NCBI GenBank assembly: GCA_000697055.1
Contig: JNDT01002270.1
Span: 1-64,000, forward strand
From: Saksenaea vasiformis B4078
Taxonomy: Eukaryota > Mucoromycota > Mucoromycetes > Mucorales > Saksenaeaceae
DNA: 64,000 bases
Direction of reading: 5' to 3'
Below, piece after piece: positions 24,953 to 37,524 of this stretch. The number at the start of each line of letters is the position of its first letter. The first letter of the stretch is position 1. The position numbers and the translations under genes were made by a program. The notes under the pieces were generated by a model. The model saw only the letters and a program-made list of their open reading frames with translations. It made no database searches and was not told where the DNA came from.

Positions 24953-26511
24953 ATGGCTCACGACAAGTACGCTAGTCCTTTGACTTCGCGCTATGCTTCC
25001 AAGGAAATGGCCTACAACTTTTCCGAGGACAAGCGTTATTCGACCTGGCGCAAGCTTTGGCTGAATCTGGCCGTGGCTGAACAACGTTTGGGTCTGACTG
25101 ACATTACCGACGAAGCCATCGAGCAAATGCGAGCCAACATTTACAACATTGATTACGAGATCGCTGCTGCCGAGGAAAAGAAGCGTCGCCACGATGTCAT
25201 GGCCCATGTCCACACCTTTGGCCAAGTCGCTCCCAAGGCTGCTGGCATTATCCACTTGGGCGCTACTTCCTGCTATGTCACAGGTGTGTTGCTTATGTTC
25301 GGGTCCAATGTAAATGACACGCGATTTTTATTGTAGATAACGGTGATTTGATGATTTTGCGCGACGCGTATGACATTGTGATCAAGAAATTGGTGCATGT
25401 GATTGATATTCTTACCGATTTCGCCAAAGCCTACCGTGCCATGCCTACGCTTGGATTCACTCATTTCCAACCTGCCCAATTGGTCACTGTGGGTAAGCGT
25501 GCCACTCTCTGGATCCAAGAGCTGTTGTGGGATCTCCGCAACTTCGAGCGTGCTCGCAACGATCTGAAGTTCCGTGGCGTCAAGGGAACTACGGGTACCC
25601 AAGCCTCGTTTATGGCCTTGTTCAACGGTGATCACGAGAAGATTGAGCAGCTCGACCAGCTGGTCACCGAACTCTCCGGCTTCAGCGAGGCCTATCCCGT
25701 CTGCGGTCAGACTTACTCCCGTAAGATCGATATTGACGTGTTGAACCCTCTGTCGGGCTTCGGTGCCACTGCCCACAAGATCGCCACCGATATTCGTCTG
25801 TTGGCCAACTTGAAGGAAATCGAGGAACCTTTCGAGAAAGACCAGATTGGAAGCTCGGCCATGGCTTACAAGCGCAACCCCATGCGCTGCGAACGTGTCT
25901 GCTCGCTTTCTCGTCACTTGATGGTGCTTGTCAATGACGCTTTGCAAACAAGCGCTGTGCAGTGGTTCGAACGTACCCTTGATGACAGTGCTATCCGTCG
26001 TATCTCCCTTCCCGAAGCTTTCTTGACAACCGATATCCTGCTCTCCACTATGCAGAACATCTTCGAAGGAATGGTTGTTTACCCCAAGGTGATTGAACGC
26101 CGCATCAACCAAGAATTGCCATTTATGGCTACCGAGAACATTATCATGGCCATTGTGAAGAAGGGCGGTGACCGTCAAGAATGTCACGAACAGATCCGCG
26201 TGTTGTCTCACCAAGCTGGCCACGTCGTCAAGATGGAAGGTGGTGAAAATGATCTGATTGAACGCATCAAGAAGACCGAATACTTTAAACCCATTTGGGA
26301 TGAGGTAGGACGAGAAAAAGATAGGAAGGCTGTCTGTAAAAAAAAAGTGCTAATTATCCTATCCTAGCTTCCTGTCTTGTTGGACCCTTCAACCTTCATT
26401 GGTCGTGCGCCAGAGCAGGTTGACTCATTCGTCACCAAGCACGTCGAGCCTGCACTAGCACCCTACGCTGATATTCTTAAAGAGAGAACCAAGATTGAAC
26501 TTTCTGTTTAA
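24953..26511 (+). CDS. ADE13: Adenylosuccinate lyase
   Basis: Catalyses two steps of purine synthesis: SAICAR to AICAR plus fumarate, and adenylosuccinate to AMP plus fumarate. Three exons (24953-25283, 25337-26304, 26368-26511) give about 480 residues, the normal eukaryotic length. Recognisable blocks are [20 protein letters not shown] with [15 protein letters not shown], the family signature [34 protein letters not shown], and [20 protein letters not shown]. The SSAMxYKRNP catalytic loop and the preceding His-containing segment are intact. Codon use is more GC-rich and regular than in neighbours, fitting high expression. The stop codon lies only 64 bases from the convergent SEC16 stop. Confidence 0.97.
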
Positions 26512-26575
26512 ATAGTCCATTTGATTAAATTTTTCTTTCTTTCTTTCTTTTTTTTTTTTTTGCATGATCCTAACT

Positions 26576-29500
26576 CTAACTAGGGGGTTGGTTAAATACA
26601 TCTACGTAGCGTGAACGCATAGGTTTCCTTCCGCTTGCACCAGCTCTTCTTCCGCTCATTGGTGGTGGCGGCGTATTGAAAGCAGGTGGAGGTGCGTTCG
26701 GGGGGCTAGTGGGGTTGGGTAAGGTAGACGCTGGATTGGGCGCAGAGCTGACCCTTACAGGACTAGAAAGCGGCGCTGACGGAGAAGCGGCTGGTGGGGC
26801 GCTGGGAGTGGCTGCAGGCATCGCCTTTGGTGGAGGTGGGAGTGGTGCGGCAGCAGGTTTGGTATCGGCCTGTTCAATCACTGAGTTTCAGAATCGAGGG
26901 AGCAGTAAGGGAACTTACGTTTTTATTCACCCAACGTTTCTCCTTCTCGTCGTAGTAAAACGCATTTTCTTCACCAAGATTTGCCTTCACTGGTTTCTTT
27001 TCATCCTTGTTTACAGGCGTAGATGATCGCGAAAACAGTGAAAAGATTCCCCAACCCTTGCTCGCTGTATATAACTAATTAATACTACTACTTCTTGAAT
27101 GACAATGGATGGTGACATTACCTTCCGGCTTCGGTTCTTCCTTAGGCGCTTCCTGTTGCTGTGCTGCTGTTTGGGCAGCGTCATCCGCTGGCTCTGTAGC
27201 GGGGGTCTTTGACTTGTTCAGAGCAGTGTTACCAAAACCGAGATCGTCATCTCCTTCATCCCAAGTCGTCGTCGATGTGGTTGTGTTCGCTGCGGCGTTG
27301 GCTCCGTAGCTGTCGGGTTGATAATTCATAGCAGCAGCAGGAGGAGGAGCTGGTGCAGCCGCCGGTGGTTGCGCGGCCTGATGATCTGTTTCTCCTCCCG
27401 ACCACCAACCTCCATGTCCATTACCGTAGGCTGGCTGCGTCGCTCCACCTCCACCGTGCTGGAAAGGTGAATGCGTACCTCTAGGAGCACCTTGGCCATA
27501 TCCATAACCGTAGCCTTGGTTGTACACGTTGTGTTGAGAATCGGTTGACACCCTTTCTGTAGTTTGCTCATAAACAGACGATGCCATGTATGCAGGCGCA
27601 TAAGGCGAAGCAGATCGGCCGCCATATGGATCATTTGTCAGGGGTGTACCCGCTCGTCGGCGCGTCTCCTCAACGCTATCCACCGTAGATGAAACACTAC
27701 GTACCATGATTTCGGTCGACTGTCTTGACTGTGGCTCCTCTATCAAAGAGTCGTCTCCACTAACGAACTTGTTGAATTTGCCCTCCAAGGAACCCCAAAG
27801 GGAATCTAGTGAACCTTTAGACAGCTTAGTCTTGATCCAAGAGCCGGCATCCGATCTGTCAAAAAGGTAATCAGTAACGGCAATTTCTATCGTTTAGGTC
27901 AATTACCCATGTCCACTTGCGACTTCGCATAGCTCAGCAAATTCTTTGATCTTCTCGAGAAGTTGCCGGTGAAGATAAGCACTTGGCTTCGTATGACCCT
28001 TAATTGCATCTGCAATTGCTTCGCAGTACCGTTGCGCCTCTGCCAAGTAGCCAAGATCAGCAAGCCACCAAGCGTGAACCAACTTGTAGCCTTGCAAAAA
28101 TGGCAACAACGAGGCATTCGATTGCTTAATCGAGCACGCAAACTCGTACAGTTCAGTAAGATAGAGGGCATCTAGATCCAGCATGTTTTCTCCACCGACA
28201 AGGGTGAAGCGAACATGCGGGGCGTCTATACCAGAATGTAGCGAGGATTGTGGGGAAAGAAGGTAACTTAAACGTACGTTAGCTTCGTTCATATGCTGCG
28301 GCATTACCATATATGAGCTGCTTCGAGCCATCCGTTGTTCTTGAGAATATCGCCTAGTGCGGTGATAGCTTCGGTATCTCTGGATGTTCGATTGGCCAAG
28401 ATCAATGTCAAGGTTTCGCGCCATTGTGATAGCTGAGCTGCATCTGCCCGTGGAGCAGAAGGCAAGCCACCATAATGTGCACTAGGATGATAGTTGGGCT
28501 TCTTCAAGAACTCAGACGCTGTCGTGCATGAGTCCCATGTTTGTCCATATACAACCTAGTATACTTACTTGCAGCAGCACCAGAGCCAGAAAACAACGAA
28601 TAAAGCACTCGTAAGGATTGTTTGTCACCGGCGGTACTATGATAGACGCGGTTCTTTTTGTCTTCCGTCGTAGCACAAAGTTCTCGCTCAATGAACCCAT
28701 TGACGACTGATTTCCACAAATCCTTGTTGACACAGCTACTGATAATCAAAGCATGGGCCCACATATCTTCTTGCATTGCATGCTGAACCGCAGCTTCACG
28801 ATCACCATTCACAAGGTATTTCTGCAACTTGCCAAGAACGATATCTGATCTATCCGACTCCACGCCGTCATTGATCGTTTCCTGGCCGAATGCCGGGACA
28901 CTGAAATTGCCTTCTTCTTCCATAACCACAGGAGGTTGTAGCAAGGTACGGATAGCATTGTCCATTTTATCACTGACAGAATATAAGCACAAGGAAAGAG
29001 CTTGAATCCTACTTACCCATCACCAATGGTGCCGTCTTGCTGTATAAGTGTATGAACGAGCTCCCACAGCAGTATCTTTGTCTGCATTTGGTTGTAATCC
29101 GGTGAACTCTCGTCAACAGCAGATTTGAATTCTGTAATCCGTTTTTCCATATACGCCAACACCTCCTTTTTCTTGCTCTTCACCCCAGCCTTGCTATCCA
29201 TTAATACTGGACCCACAAACTGTGACAGACTTGATACAGCAGTGTTTGAGTCGCCGAGTACACTTTTGAGCGTCTTGATTCGAATCACACTTGGCATGGT
29301 CTTTGTAATTGGTGCACCACTACCAGCAGTAAAACGTTGGACCGTCTGGGGATGCATAAGGCAAATTTTGCCACCAAATCCAAACGTTACTATAGGACAT
29401 CCTCGAGATCGGTTCAACGGATCAGGCGGAAGTTCCTGTTTCAATGCTGTGCTATCTAGATAGCCTGAATCGCTCTCTAGAGGCATAGTTACTGCAGGTA

Positions 29501-32123
29501 TGGTCTGTTGCTCGTATTCCACTGTAGGTGCATACGCATCCGGCACACTAGGCGCGTATGCATTTGCATTGATCGGAGGTAGGTGGTAAGGAATGGAGTT
29601 CGGGATCATCGAATCCGAGTACCGTGCAGCAGGCGTTGTGGACCGCGAAATACCTGCCAATGGACGACCGCATTCGCAACAGAACTTTGCCTTGGCTTTG
29701 TTTTCTCCTTCGCAAGCAGGGTCTGGACAGGGCAACAAAGTATCGGGCTTCGGTGATGTCAACCGCACTACAGCTGGAGGTGGCACCGTCGACGATCGTT
29801 CGGGTGGAGCCCGAGCGCCATACGGATTGTCCACTGGTGCGGACAATCTTCTGTCTTGGCCATAATCAGCGAACTGCTGGCTTTGAGCGTAATAACTGGC
29901 CGTCGTCCCATAGGATGATTCTTGCGTAGTCTGATCAACCAATGTCGTTGCCTCACCTTCCTGACGATTCGTATAGTAAGAACCATACGGATTCAAATTC
30001 TGCTCGGTAGTTGAAGCCGCTGCTGTTTGTGCAGACTGATCGTACGCATTCTCTTTCCACCCGTAATCAGCTGGTATATCTTGCGTTTGCTGTATATCAA
30101 GTTCTTCTGAGGGTATTATGGCTGCATGCTGAGAAAATGGATCGTAAGCTTGTGGCTCTGGTTCATAGCTAGTGACCGAGACGTTGGCTTCTGCCTGCGC
30201 GTCAGCTTCAACAACCGGAATTGTAGCTGGCTGTTGCGCGTATGGATCATATACATGGGCATGCGCTTCGTAGTCCGATACTGGGGCGGTTTCTTCTTGA
30301 TCGATGACTGGAACCAAGGCAGGTTGTTGAGAGGGAGATGGTTCGTAGGCATGTTGCTCCGGTTGGTCATGCTCATGACTTGTTAGCTCTTTTGTCGTGA
30401 CATGCTCATACGGACTATATTCGAATGACTGACTAGAATCATGCTTAACGTTTCCTTCTACAACGCCATTGTGAGCTGTTTGTGGCTGCTCTGAACCGTA
30501 ATCCGCAGTTACAACTTCCTCTGCAGAATGATTGGAGACCGAACCCCCCACTGTGTACTGAGTACTAATAACATCATACTGATGCTCTTGTTGTTGCAGC
30601 GCGTATCCTTGTTCTGGGTAATAGTTTGTTGTAGCTGTCGTCTCAGTTGTGCGAATACTACCCTGCTCCGATTTAGGTTGCATAGCAGATTCATACTGAT
30701 GCTCTTGCTGAAATTGATGGTACACTGATTCGGATTGATCAATTGCTGCAGTAGCCACATCCGTTGCCGAAACCACATCATGCGTCTCGTGGTGCACAAA
30801 AGATCCAGATCGATGATCTGCTCCCTGCGGGTTGTATGAAAAATTCACATCCTGCTTGTCTGCTGTCACAGAATGTTGTGCATCTACCTCCGATGGTTCA
30901 TACTGCCCTGCAGGATCATATTGATGTTCATACTGCTGTACAGCACTTGCTGACTTCGTGTCGTGAGCAGTTGCAGCTGATTCTTCAGTCGCAGGTACCG
31001 TCTGGTTTGACTGTTGCTGTTTATCTACATACGGTGCATTAGGCTCATATTGGTGCTCCTGATGAAGAGGCTCGTATGTTTGGCTGGCTTCATACGTCGT
31101 CGTCTGTTCTCGATTATAACCATAATACTGGGCTTGTACAGACTGATCATAGGATTGAGATTCATATGCAATCTCTCCTTGATCAGCGTTTGACGCAGAT
31201 GGATGCTGCTTCGGTTGTTCTTGCTCGGGTTCAATCGTTGGTACAACAGCTTCAGCCTGTGAAGGTAGTTTATCAGCTCCATTTACAGCAGCATGACCAG
31301 ATGCTTTGACCGGAACTTCGTATGAAGTCTCCAAACTATGGCTCGCGTCTGTAGACGCTACCACTTCTGTTGTAGACTGATGCGACACAGGTTGATGCGT
31401 CGTGTATTGCGTATTAGGGTCATAGCTATTTTCATAGTTCTGTGGATTGTATACTTGGTTAGGATCGTATGCCACCTGTTCTTGACCATATGCGTAGTAC
31501 TGGTTCTCTTGAGGCTGCTGCTCGTAGGCCTGTGTACTGTACCCTTGCTGTGCATAGTATTGCGCATACTGCTCATAACCGTAGTCGTACTCCTGGTTCG
31601 TATTAGGATCATAATAATGGACTTGTCCCTGTTCATCGTAGTAATAATGAATATTTGGATCAAACGTCTGGTACTGTGCATAATAATTTTCGGTTCCCTG
31701 AGGATACTGTGTCATTGAAGGATCATTCACAGTGGTCCCGGCGTCGGTGCCAGTCGCAGTGCTGAAGTTGTTCTCAGCGGCCTGTCCAGCTTTATTTTCT
31801 TGGCTTTCGGCAGTTGGAACTAACTGGTCAAAAAATGTATTTGCAGTATTTGGTTGTCCAACGGTCGAAGCATGTTCGAAGAAGGATGCCGCGCTGTTGT
31901 CCACCTTGCCGAAAAGAGCATCGTTTCCGTCGTTGCCGCCACCGGCACCAAACAATGCGCTAGCATCGCCAGCTATCTCCTGATTATCTGGACTCTGCGC
32001 CGGTTGTTTTGTAACGGGCGTGGGCACGCCCGATTTTATGGCGGCATCAAAAGGATCGTCCTTATCGTTAGGTAGGGCATTGGCAAAAGGAATAGGCCCA
32101 TCGGATGCTTCTTTGGAAGCCAT
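26576..32123 (-). CDS. SEC16: COPII assembly scaffold Sec16
   Basis: Peripheral ER-exit-site protein that organises COPII coat assembly. The ATG at 32123 (MASKEASDGPIPFANALPND) is preferred; an upstream in-frame extension is possible. The first exon (to about 29026) encodes a long disordered Tyr/Gln/Glu-rich region with many YDPN and QEHQYE-like motifs. It then has a cysteine cluster (LLPCPDPACEGE and KFCCECGRPL), and then the central conserved domain start (CPIVTFGFGGKICLMHP). Later exons hold the Sec16 alpha-solenoid region (WAHALIISSCVNKDLWKSVV, LILANRTSRD, LGDILKNNGWLEAAHIWYMV) and the C-terminal segments (FYYDEKEKRWVNK, then Pro-rich, ending DVFNQPPS). Introns are GT-AG and phase-consistent. 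Total length is about 1,700 residues. Confidence 0.93.
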
Positions 32124-32629
32124 AGTCAAGGGTAAAACTAAATCTTCAATGTGCATAAGCCGGTAGAATTGAATGCAGAGACCTACGTTGACTTTAGAAA
32201 GCAACAGCACACAAAGTTTGGCTGCTCTTAGTCAACAGAAACTGGCAAAAGCCTCAATGGCATAGTAGGAGTCGGAGATCAAAAAAGATACTTGGGAATA
32301 TGGGATTGGGCCGCGACCGCCTGGAAACTGATGCGACATAGAAGATGGGCTTCAGACAGGATGCGTTGGTGTTACCATTTGTAAATGGTAATATTTTCAG
32401 TTTTGAAAGCAAATAAATCCAAATTTGGACTTTGCATAGGTTAGAGGGGTGTGATTTACAGGATTTTGCCCCAGCTTTAAATTACTTGGCGTGAGTTTCA
32501 ACCAACTTGATGTAAATAGAATAAGAATCATACGTCCATGGAAAGTCAACTTTGCCACACGGAAAGAATTAAATATGCAACCGTTAATTAAGATATTGAT
32601 GGCAGAATTTATTGTCACAACGTAAGAAT

Positions 32630-33085
32630 TCGTCCATGGTTAGTAAATGGAAGATACTTTGATATGAAATTTACTTAACCCCCAAAGGGTATGGCCTCCC
32701 GACAATGACACCCTGCCCTCACATATGATGCGGTGGGTGCGGCAAGGGAGATTATTCTGATAAGACTGCCAGTTTGGTTTTTAACATGATGGTTTTTAAC
32801 GTGACGCAGAGGACTTGAAGCTATATAACGTCTGGCAAGCTTCTATCGTGGAAGTAGAGCGACAAGATTTACTTACTTGGTGGTGAAGAAGGGGATACAC
32901 CACAGCAGAGAAAGTTCGCTCATGCAGGCTAAAAACAGGCATAAAAATATGAGCGATCCTGTATGTGTATACATTGACGTCGTATCGGATACGTTTTTGA
33001 AAAGCAGAGCCAAAGAAATAAAAGATGATTCACGCGTGCCTTTAAACACAAATCGTTCCAATCGAGATATCTCAAGATATGTCTT
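32630..33085 (-). repeat. Dispersed repeat, copy A
   Basis: Minus-strand copy of a repeat also present at 44586-45240 and 51283-52013. Shared landmarks in order are GTGTTTAAAGGC, a pyrimidine stretch ending TTTTTAG before GCATGA, a GTAAGTAA site, a GC-rich core with CCGCACCCACCGCAT, and a final TTAAGTAAA followed by CATTTACTAACC. It lies 370 bases downstream of the short cullin gene in the same orientation. Its 3' inverted-repeat tail is not clearly preserved. Confidence 0.7.
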
Positions 33086-33450
33086 TCCCACAGGAACTCA
33101 TCACTGAGCTACTTCAATCCAAATCTCGGTTATCTAAGAAGAAAAGAGAAGTTATAGATATCAGTAAACTCAATAATTATTTCCATGTTGACAGCTGGTC
33201 ATTATATCAACAACTAATGCAGCCAATTCATATCTACTGGTGACCTCTGCAGTAATTTCAGTAACATAATATAAGTCGATAGTACTTTTCAGTTCGGTCT
33301 AGATAAATTGTGGATGTATGAATCCAGAGCTTTTCGTTTAAGTGCAATAGACTTTGTAAGTGTAGATCTTCTAGCTATGAGCGCAAATGCACAAATCGAA
33401 CTATCAAACAGTATTCAGAGAACACTAATGCAGTGCAAAAGCCCTGTATT

Positions 33451-35588
33451 TCATCGCCTATTATATTTTCTACTCTTCTGTTTGCTTTTTTTTCTGTATG
33501 ATTCTACGTCAATCGTCATAGCTTCGTCGAATATCTCCTTTGTCCAAACAGTCCAACTTGATACTTGCTTGATTTGTGCGTTCATCTCTGACACAAAGTT
33601 TTTGTCACGCGTCTTTTCCAGTTTAGTGATAGCATAAAGCTCGAGGTCTTTGGAAAATGATGTACTTTTCGCTAACCGTTCCTCCAAATGAGCCAAATAG
33701 CATTCTCCGAACCGGACAAAGTCCGAGCAAAGAAGGGACAAAGGAATCTTTAAGACGGTATGTCAATGCATCTGGGAACTTTAGTGTTTATACGTACTAT
33801 TTCGTCAAGATGCTTCTGCTTTTGCGTCTCCACAGTCTTTAAGCCCAATTCCCAAGGAACTGTCTAATGAACAAACACTGTGAGTTTATAAAATCATCTT
33901 CCGCTACTTGGAGCGTACATTGCCGCTGGAATCCCATATCGTCCCATTTGCTCGGCGAAACTTCGAGGAGTCTTTGGCGAACGGGTTTCTTGTTAATAAG
34001 ACATTTGTGTAGTCTGACAAAGCAGCTTCAAACCCTTTTTCAAAAAACTGCTTGTCATTAACAATATTTGCAAAGGCGTCCCATAACGATTTTGTAAACG
34101 TTGGATTGCTGGCGAAATGCTGTTCTACTAGCGTCCGATATTTGTCAAACATGTCGGAGATTTTGTCTATGAGAGAAGACTCTTCATCTCCTGATTTGAA
34201 TAACTTCACCGTAGAGCTCCTAATATGTTCCTCGAATTGTTTATATAGAGGTGTCAGCATATCTGGAAAGCTGGCCAAAAAGCAATATACATGACGTAGA
34301 TCTATCATGATTAGCAATTACCCTGTATGTTATGTATCTACCTTCATAATTTGACGCCTTGAGCAATGTCACAAACTCATGCTGAAGTATTTTTGAGTAA
34401 CCTTCATCGTACATCTTTTTCATAGTAGACATTATCTAAAGAGCAATGAGAATTTTGTTATTATTCTCGCTGATCGTACCGATTCCTCTGTAGATACACG
34501 TTTGAGCAGCAGAGAGCGGTTTCGTTCCTCGGCCACGCGCAGATTTGCCTAGATTCATTATTAAAAAGCAGTTGCATGACTCGATCATACCATTTTGGCA
34601 TATAACGGCGAATTTTTGTTTGCTGAAAGCTTTTCCATTTCAGATGTATAATATTCCGTCATGTCCTCGAGATATGCTTTTTCAAATGACGTTTGGTATG
34701 GATCGGGACTCGATTCAGCTGGCTCCCAAGTTACGTCTAAGGAAAATGTCAACTTGGTTGAGAATAGCTAAACTGGTTTTACCATAAGTATCAAAAACTG
34801 AGCGAATGAGGAGGTTCTCATCACGTTGCTTGTTAATAAGTTTTAATGTGGCTCCAGTAATCCGATCATGTAGTTTTTCGATGACCTTTTTCCTCCACAT
34901 CATAAGAGCCAGCTAATACGTCTTGTCAGCCTTGATTTTTTTTGTGTAAAATTTTGCTTGCCTGAAAGATATAGTGATACGACTCGTGCTGCTCTGAATT
35001 ATCACACTCTTCACTGATATTCTCTTCTTTTTGTTCTTTGGCCTTTTCCTTTGCCTTTTCTTTGTTCCCCTCAATCTTCATGGCTATGAATGTTCGATCC
35101 AAGTATCTGAAAATGTTGGCCAATGCACGAGTGGAGTTTGTGTACCACTCTCGTTTGGTGGTGTAACTCTGGAGAAATGTGTCTGGATCCACTGCTTGAA
35201 GAGCCTATGAATATCTTTGGATTAGACTGGCACCATGATACGCTTTAATAGATACCAGTGCGGTCCGCTCTGCCACGTCGCCTATATATGCTTTCAATCT
35301 TTTGTACAATTCGATGGTTGCTTTGCACGACTTCTTGTGCTGGATAGTTGTTAAAGCTAATACACGCATACCCATTATCACGTACATCCTCTCCCACAAA
35401 GCTGTATACGCAGCTATTAAAGTAGTTAGGAATGGAAAATACGATGTTGCAACTTACTGATACAAGAGACCATACTGAGTGCTGCTAGTTTTTTTCTGCT
35501 CATCTACAATTTGATCCATTCCATTCTTCAAATAGTCCCATGTTTTGTCGATATCATCGATAGGGGGTAGATCGCTGACAGATGCCAT
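33451..35588 (-). CDS. Cullin-like protein lacking the C-terminal cullin-homology/neddylation region
   Basis: Cullins are scaffolds of SCF-type ubiquitin ligases: the N-terminal repeats bind adaptor proteins and the C-terminal domain binds RBX1 and is neddylated. The ATG at 35588 gives DDIDKTWDYLKNGMDQIVDE and TQYGLLYHCVYSF, a CUL1-like N-terminus. Splicing continues in frame through ELYKRLKAYI, RALANIFRYLDRTFIAMKIE, LALMMWRKKVIEKLHD, TSFEKAYLEDMTEYYTSE, NLRVAEERNRSLLLKRVSTE and MFDKYRTLVEQHFASNPTFT. It ends with CYLAHLEERLAKSTSFSKDL and AITKLEKTRDKNFVSEMNAQ, which match the first part of the cullin-homology domain. The frame stops 40 residues later (SRKYNRR), giving about 540 residues against about 770 normally. 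One intron (34913-34961) has a GC donor, and another, in exon 2, is only 46 nt. It is probably a divergent paralogue. Confidence 0.72.
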
Positions 35589-36903
35589 TGAGAAGCAAGA
35601 GGAAGAAAGATTGAGATGCGCAGTGTGTGATTATATAGTTGCTGTAATACAAAGTGGCACCATAGTCACAAGTCGCCGCAGCATAAACGGAAACACGGGG
35701 GTCTGTCAGACCCAAATCTATAGGGTTTGAACTGTAATTCCGCTTTATACAATCAAATGTCACCAAAAAGACCATACAATGTTAGATGACGACAGGGAAT
35801 AATGGTCGATGGGTTTAAATAAGAGCCGCCCAAGTCGTGACCTGAATCACAAATGAAATGCAGAGCAAGGGATAACCCATAATCCAAGTTCCAATAAAGA
35901 CAGCAGTTGTAATGGTATCCCGATTTTCTGAGTTTAACCCACGGTGACCGAGCTGTCCATGAAGTTTCAACCAAAATTCTGTCACGTCCTGATCATGATG
36001 ATCTAGAAAATGGATCCATTGCGCGCAAAACCTCGAGGATTGCATCAGTATTCTGATTGACGAAAACTAGCGGTATTGAGAAAGTAGGCCAATGACGTGA
36101 GATACATAGCAAGTATATAAAGTCCTCGCTTATTAATGTTTGTCACTCCCCCGTCGTTCCTTCATTACGAATTTAAGTTCTGTAACGGTAAAAGAATTTG
36201 AGATGCTGAGCGAAAAACTAAACGGAGTCGCCCGAGATCTACGAGTGCATGAATTGGAAACACTTGGGAATACCTACAAAACACGAAACTGCAGAAGTTT
36301 TACTCTATATACATGCCTCGAAATATCATAGTCCGTTAGGACCCCCTCAAAAATAAAAACAAAAAACAGCGAAGAGAGAGGGGGCGGTATGAAATCGGAG
36401 TAACAGAAAAGGTGTTGAAGTCTAAGGCATAATGAAATGAACGGCAATCATTTATGAACCGGGCGATGTGATTGTACGATCTGCCAGCGCGCTCATCCTC
36501 GAAGGTCTCTGCGCGCTGTAACATTGTTATGACTCTTTAAGGGAAAATCCGAAGAGTAGTTGGATTCATAACGAGATCTGCACAAGGACACTCTTTGTTC
36601 GACTGGGATAACTACCACTGAGTACGTTCATATCACAGTTGACGTATGTTGTGTAGCCTCGACGAAGGCAAAATGTACGTAATTAACTCTGCTTCCTCCA
36701 GCTCTCCCTTTTCATCAATTGTTTCCATATGAATAACGTTCAAGGTCAATTAGGGTGGTAGTATTTTTTAGGGCCAATTTTGTAGGTACGAAGTATTTGC
36801 TAGTGACCTACTGTCAATATTACATGAGCATGCTTGTATATACACAAAAAAAAAATAGGCATTCTTTCTAAAGACAATTATTGGATTCGATAGGGAATTA
36901 AGT
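35589..36903. other. Intergenic region between cullin-like and ALB1-like genes
   Basis: About 1.3 kb. A minus-strand frame at 35815-36045 encodes a hydrophobic segment (TAVFIGTWIMGYPLLCISFV), but no start, splice partner or family was found. A TATATAAAG motif near 36114 on the plus strand precedes no convincing gene. Nothing is supported here. Confidence 0.4.
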
Positions 36904-37380
36904 CTACCAGGAACGTGGAGCACCCAACGTTGTACCAGGTCCATTAGCAGAGGCCTCCAAAAGCTCAGGAGAAATTTCGACAACAACTCGTTGTTTATCC
37001 ACAGACTCTTCCACCACATCTATATTTGTCTCAGAAAGTGGTCAATTAGGTTGTGAAAATAGCTACCTTTCATTTCTTCTTCCATTTCAATGATGCCCCT
37101 CTTGGCCAGGTTTCTTTTCTCCTATAATATTTCTCAGCTTATAAGGTCTACCAATGTATCTCTCTTACGTGTCGTATAGCCTTCTCAAGCTGCTTCTGTT
37201 TCTTTTTCGACATGACTTTGACTGTGAGTACCTGTGCTGGTCCCCGAACGGCTTTCTTCTGGCCCTTCAGGATACGACCCAGTTTCTCCTTGGAAGGGCC
37301 CTTCACTATATTGCAATTTAACTTCGATGCTGGTTGTTTGATCGCAATTTACCCTTATTCATATTGTTTACTCCACCCAT
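36904..37380 (-). CDS. ALB1-like 60S ribosome-biogenesis factor
   Basis: Small basic protein of about 110 residues from four exons. It opens MGGVNNMNK and continues GPSKEKLGRILKGQKKAVRG, VLTVKVMSKKKQKQLEKAIR, RNLAKRGIIEMEEEMKDVVE, and ends ANGPGTTLGAPRSW. The SKK-rich helix and the terminal G-x-GTTLG-x-P motif match yeast Alb1, a nuclear partner of Arx1 on pre-60S particles. Overall similarity is low, as is typical for this short protein. Introns (GT-AG) stay in frame. It is divergent from ZPR1, with only 144 bases between start codons. The length and basic composition fit the assignment, but it rests on two motifs, so another small nucleolar protein is possible. Confidence 0.6.
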
Positions 37381-37524
37381 TGTGCTGAGAACGGTATAAA
37401 AAATAAAGCAAGACTTTTTTTTTCTTTTGAATTTGGTTCCCAACTTAAACACAGTCACGCATGTCAAAAAGGTTCGAGGATTCGAGAAGGAAAAAAAAAA
37501 AAGAAAAACGCTTTAACGATCGCC
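37381..37524. promoter_or_regulatory. Shared divergent promoter of ALB1-like gene and ZPR1
   Basis: Only 144 bases separate the two divergent start codons. The interval contains T-rich and A-rich tracts but no clear TATA box, consistent with a bidirectional housekeeping promoter. Co-regulation is inferred. Confidence 0.5.

Noticed and set aside
25273..26223. 316-codon minus-strand frame opposite ADE13
   Set aside because: Antisense shadow of the GC-rich adenylosuccinate lyase exon, with no protein family match and no promoter.
29125..31718. Many open frames opposite and overlapping SEC16
   Set aside because: They are antisense or shifted shadows of the long, biased Sec16 coding sequence and have arginine- or leucine-rich composition typical of such shadows.
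35205..35460. Apparent frameshift between the first exons of the cullin-like gene
   Set aside because: A 46-nt GT-AG intron beginning GTACGT and ending TATCCAG restores the frame, so the N-terminal half is intact.
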